Notes under the pieces: generated by a model
Seen by the model: the letters and a program-made list of their open reading frames with translations, nothing else
Told to the model about the DNA's origin: nothing
Databases searched by the model: none
Assembly: GCA_934675695.1 (NCBI GenBank)
Contig: CAKURN010000011.1
Location: 1 to 15,834, forward strand
Source: an uncultured Candidatus Melainabacteria bacterium
GTDB taxonomy: Bacteria; Cyanobacteriota; Vampirovibrionia; Gastranaerophilales; Gastranaerophilaceae
Direction: 5' to 3'
Length of the DNA: 15,834 nt
In this document: positions 14,866-15,834 of the stretch, one piece after another
How the letters are laid out: each line of letters opens with the position of its first letter
Position numbering within the stretch: position 1 is the stretch's first letter
Made by a program: the position numbers and the translations under genes

Positions 14866-15526
14866 ATTTTTTCAATGTTTCACCTTTATTTTCATTATCT
14901 TTATTTAATAAAACTTTGAAAATGGTTGTAAGGAAAATTCGAAGATCTAACGAAAACCGAACATGTTTAACATACCACACATTCAATTCTATCCGATGAT
15001 TCCACTCTACATCCTTGCGTCCATGAATTTGTGCCCAGCCCGAAAAGCCCGGACGCACATCAAACATATGTAATTGTTCCTTTGTATATTCTTCTATTGG
15101 CCATGGATGATAGGTAAGAGGCGGTCTTGGTCCAATCAAAGACATATCTCCTCTTAGGACATTAATCAGCTGCGGAAGTTCATCCAGCGAAGTAGCACGT
15201 ATAATTTTTCCTACTTTTGTTACTCGTGTATCACCTTTTCCACTATAAACGCCAGAACCTTTATGTTCTGCACCAACACACATAGAGCGAAATTTTAACA
15301 TCAAAAATACTTTTCCATCTTTTCCGAGACGTTCTTGCTTAAATAAAACAGAACCTGGGCTATCGATTTTCACTGCAATTGCAATAATTATCATAGGTAT
15401 CAATGCTACAATAAATACCGGTATTGCTATTAACAAATCTAAAATTCGCTTCACCTGATCTCTATAGAAGGGATCTGCCTTTTTCATTCTCGGCATATCT
15501 GTTGTTATTCTTCTTTTCTTCTTCAT
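14864..15526 (-). CDS. Initiating phosphoglycosyl transferase (bacterial sugar transferase)
   Basis: A 220-residue monotopic phosphoglycosyl transferase of the bacterial sugar transferase family (PF02397 type), PglC-sized. It transfers a sugar-1-phosphate from a UDP-sugar to undecaprenyl phosphate and so starts repeat-unit assembly at the inner membrane face. One hydrophobic re-entrant helix (about 31-52) follows KRILDLL. Then come DSPGSVLFKQERLG (55-68), LKFRSM (77-82), the catalytic Asp-Glu pair (D115, E116 in TSLDELPQL), RGDMSLIGPRP (125-135) and RPGFSGWAQIHGR (158-170). The ATG lies 2 bases after the dehydratase stop, with AGAGG upstream. Proximity to a CapD/FlaA1-type dehydratase suggests a 4-amino or 4-keto-derived first sugar, though plain GlcNAc, Gal or Glc cannot be excluded. 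Confidence 0.92.
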   Translation of the reverse strand: MKKKRRITTDMPRMKKADPFYRDQVKRILDLLIAIPVFIVALIPMIIIAIAVKIDSPGSVLFKQERLGKDGKVFLMLKFRSMCVGAEHKGSGVYSGKGDTRVTKVGKIIRATSLDELPQLINVLRGDMSLIGPRPPLTYHPWPIEEYTKEQLHMFDVRPGFSGWAQIHGRKDVEWNHRIELNVWYVKHVRFSLDLRIFLTTIFKVLLNKDNENKGETLKK

Positions 15527-15528
15527 CT

Positions 15529-15834
15529 CTATGCCTCTTTTACTTTTACATGTTTGCCATTTTCCGGATGATACGTCGGCACGACTTCTGCCACAAGTTT
15601 TCTCATTCGGTCTGTTTCCTGGTATGCTGCTTCATCCAGCTGTCTGAGTTTCTTTTTAAATGCTGCATCATCCATCTCAATCGGCTTGCCGATATGGATC
15701 AGTTTGTTTGGTGTATCCTGCATGCCTTCTTCTGCCATCAGGAGTTCTTCGAAGAGTTTCTCGCCCGGACGCAGTCCGGTGTATTCGACTTTGATGTCTA
15801 CATCCGGTGTGAATCCGGACAGGCGGATCAGGTT
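15529..15834 (-). CDS. UDP-sugar 4,6-dehydratase (CapD/FlaA1 type), C-terminal part
   Basis: The reading frame is open through the right window edge, so this is the last 101 codons of a larger gene. The first visible residues are NLIRLSGFTPDVDIKVEYTG, and the segment YTGLRPGEKLFEELL is the signature near the C-terminus of the polysaccharide-biosynthesis CapD/FlaA1 family. These are short-chain dehydrogenase-fold enzymes that convert UDP-GlcNAc to 4-keto-6-deoxy sugars. The Rossmann and catalytic region is outside the window. G+C across 15541-15834 is about 48% by hand count (140/294), far above the genes to the left, so this gene probably belongs to the conserved edge of the locus. The stop (TAG) is 2 bases before the next ATG. 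Confidence 0.85.
   Translation of the reverse strand, partial: NLIRLSGFTPDVDIKVEYTGLRPGEKLFEELLMAEEGMQDTPNKLIHIGKPIEMDDAAFKKKLRQLDEAAYQETDRMRKLVAEVVPTYHPENGKHVKVKEA

Noticed and set aside
14525..14908. Plus-strand open frame of 127 codons opposite the aldolase
   Set aside because: Its composition (Ile/Phe/Tyr/Cys-rich) is what antisense reading of an AT-rich gene gives; the minus-strand aldolase explains the region.

Overview
The window reads as part of a Wzx/Wzy-dependent capsule or exopolysaccharide locus from an AT-rich Gram-positive gut-type Firmicute. Lachnospiraceae is the likeliest family, but this is inferred from gene families and codon style because there is no rRNA or marker gene. 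All 14 protein genes lie on the minus strand, so the operon is transcribed from right to left. Genes are packed with overlaps or gaps of at most about 20 bases. No tRNA, rRNA, CRISPR array or transposase gene was found.

In transcription order: (1) the C-terminal end of a CapD/FlaA1-type UDP-sugar 4,6-dehydratase, cut by the right window edge (15529-15834); (2) an initiating phosphoglycosyl transferase (14864-15526); (3) a tightly coupled four-gene cassette of HpcH/HpaI-type aldolase, D-2-hydroxyacid dehydrogenase, asparagine-synthase-like amide ligase and NhaC-type carrier (14854 down to 10148); (4) a GT4 glycosyltransferase, a GT2, an EpsG-type Wzy polymerase and two more GT2s (10131 down to 5141); (5) a 782-residue fusion of a polysaccharide pyruvyl transferase to a two-[4Fe-4S]/FrhB-type redox module (5121-2773); (6) a last GT2 (2761-1778) and the Wzx flippase (1778-261). 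Bases 1-260 hold a structured intergenic region. It has long inverted repeats, a GC-rich terminator hairpin whose U-tract faces the plus strand, and a weak minus-strand promoter candidate.

Working model: the dehydratase prepares a 4-keto/4-amino-type sugar nucleotide. The phosphoglycosyl transferase loads the first sugar phosphate on undecaprenyl phosphate. Five glycosyltransferases complete a repeat of roughly five or six sugars, Wzx flips it and EpsG/Wzy polymerises it. Two decoration systems stand out. The PPT-FrhB fusion could add and perhaps reduce a pyruvyl group. The aldolase/dehydrogenase/AsnB-like/NhaC cassette could build a hydroxy acid and attach it through an amide bond. That cassette is the best candidate for an undescribed system here.

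Several starts were moved from the longest reading frame to a better ribosome-binding site: aldolase 14854, AsnB-like 13149, GT4 10131, GT2 7088, fusion 5121, Wzx 1778. G+C is about 48% by hand count over 15541-15834 and falls to well under 35% in most of the glycosyltransferase/Wzy part. This fits a conserved chromosomal edge joined to a horizontally variable interior.
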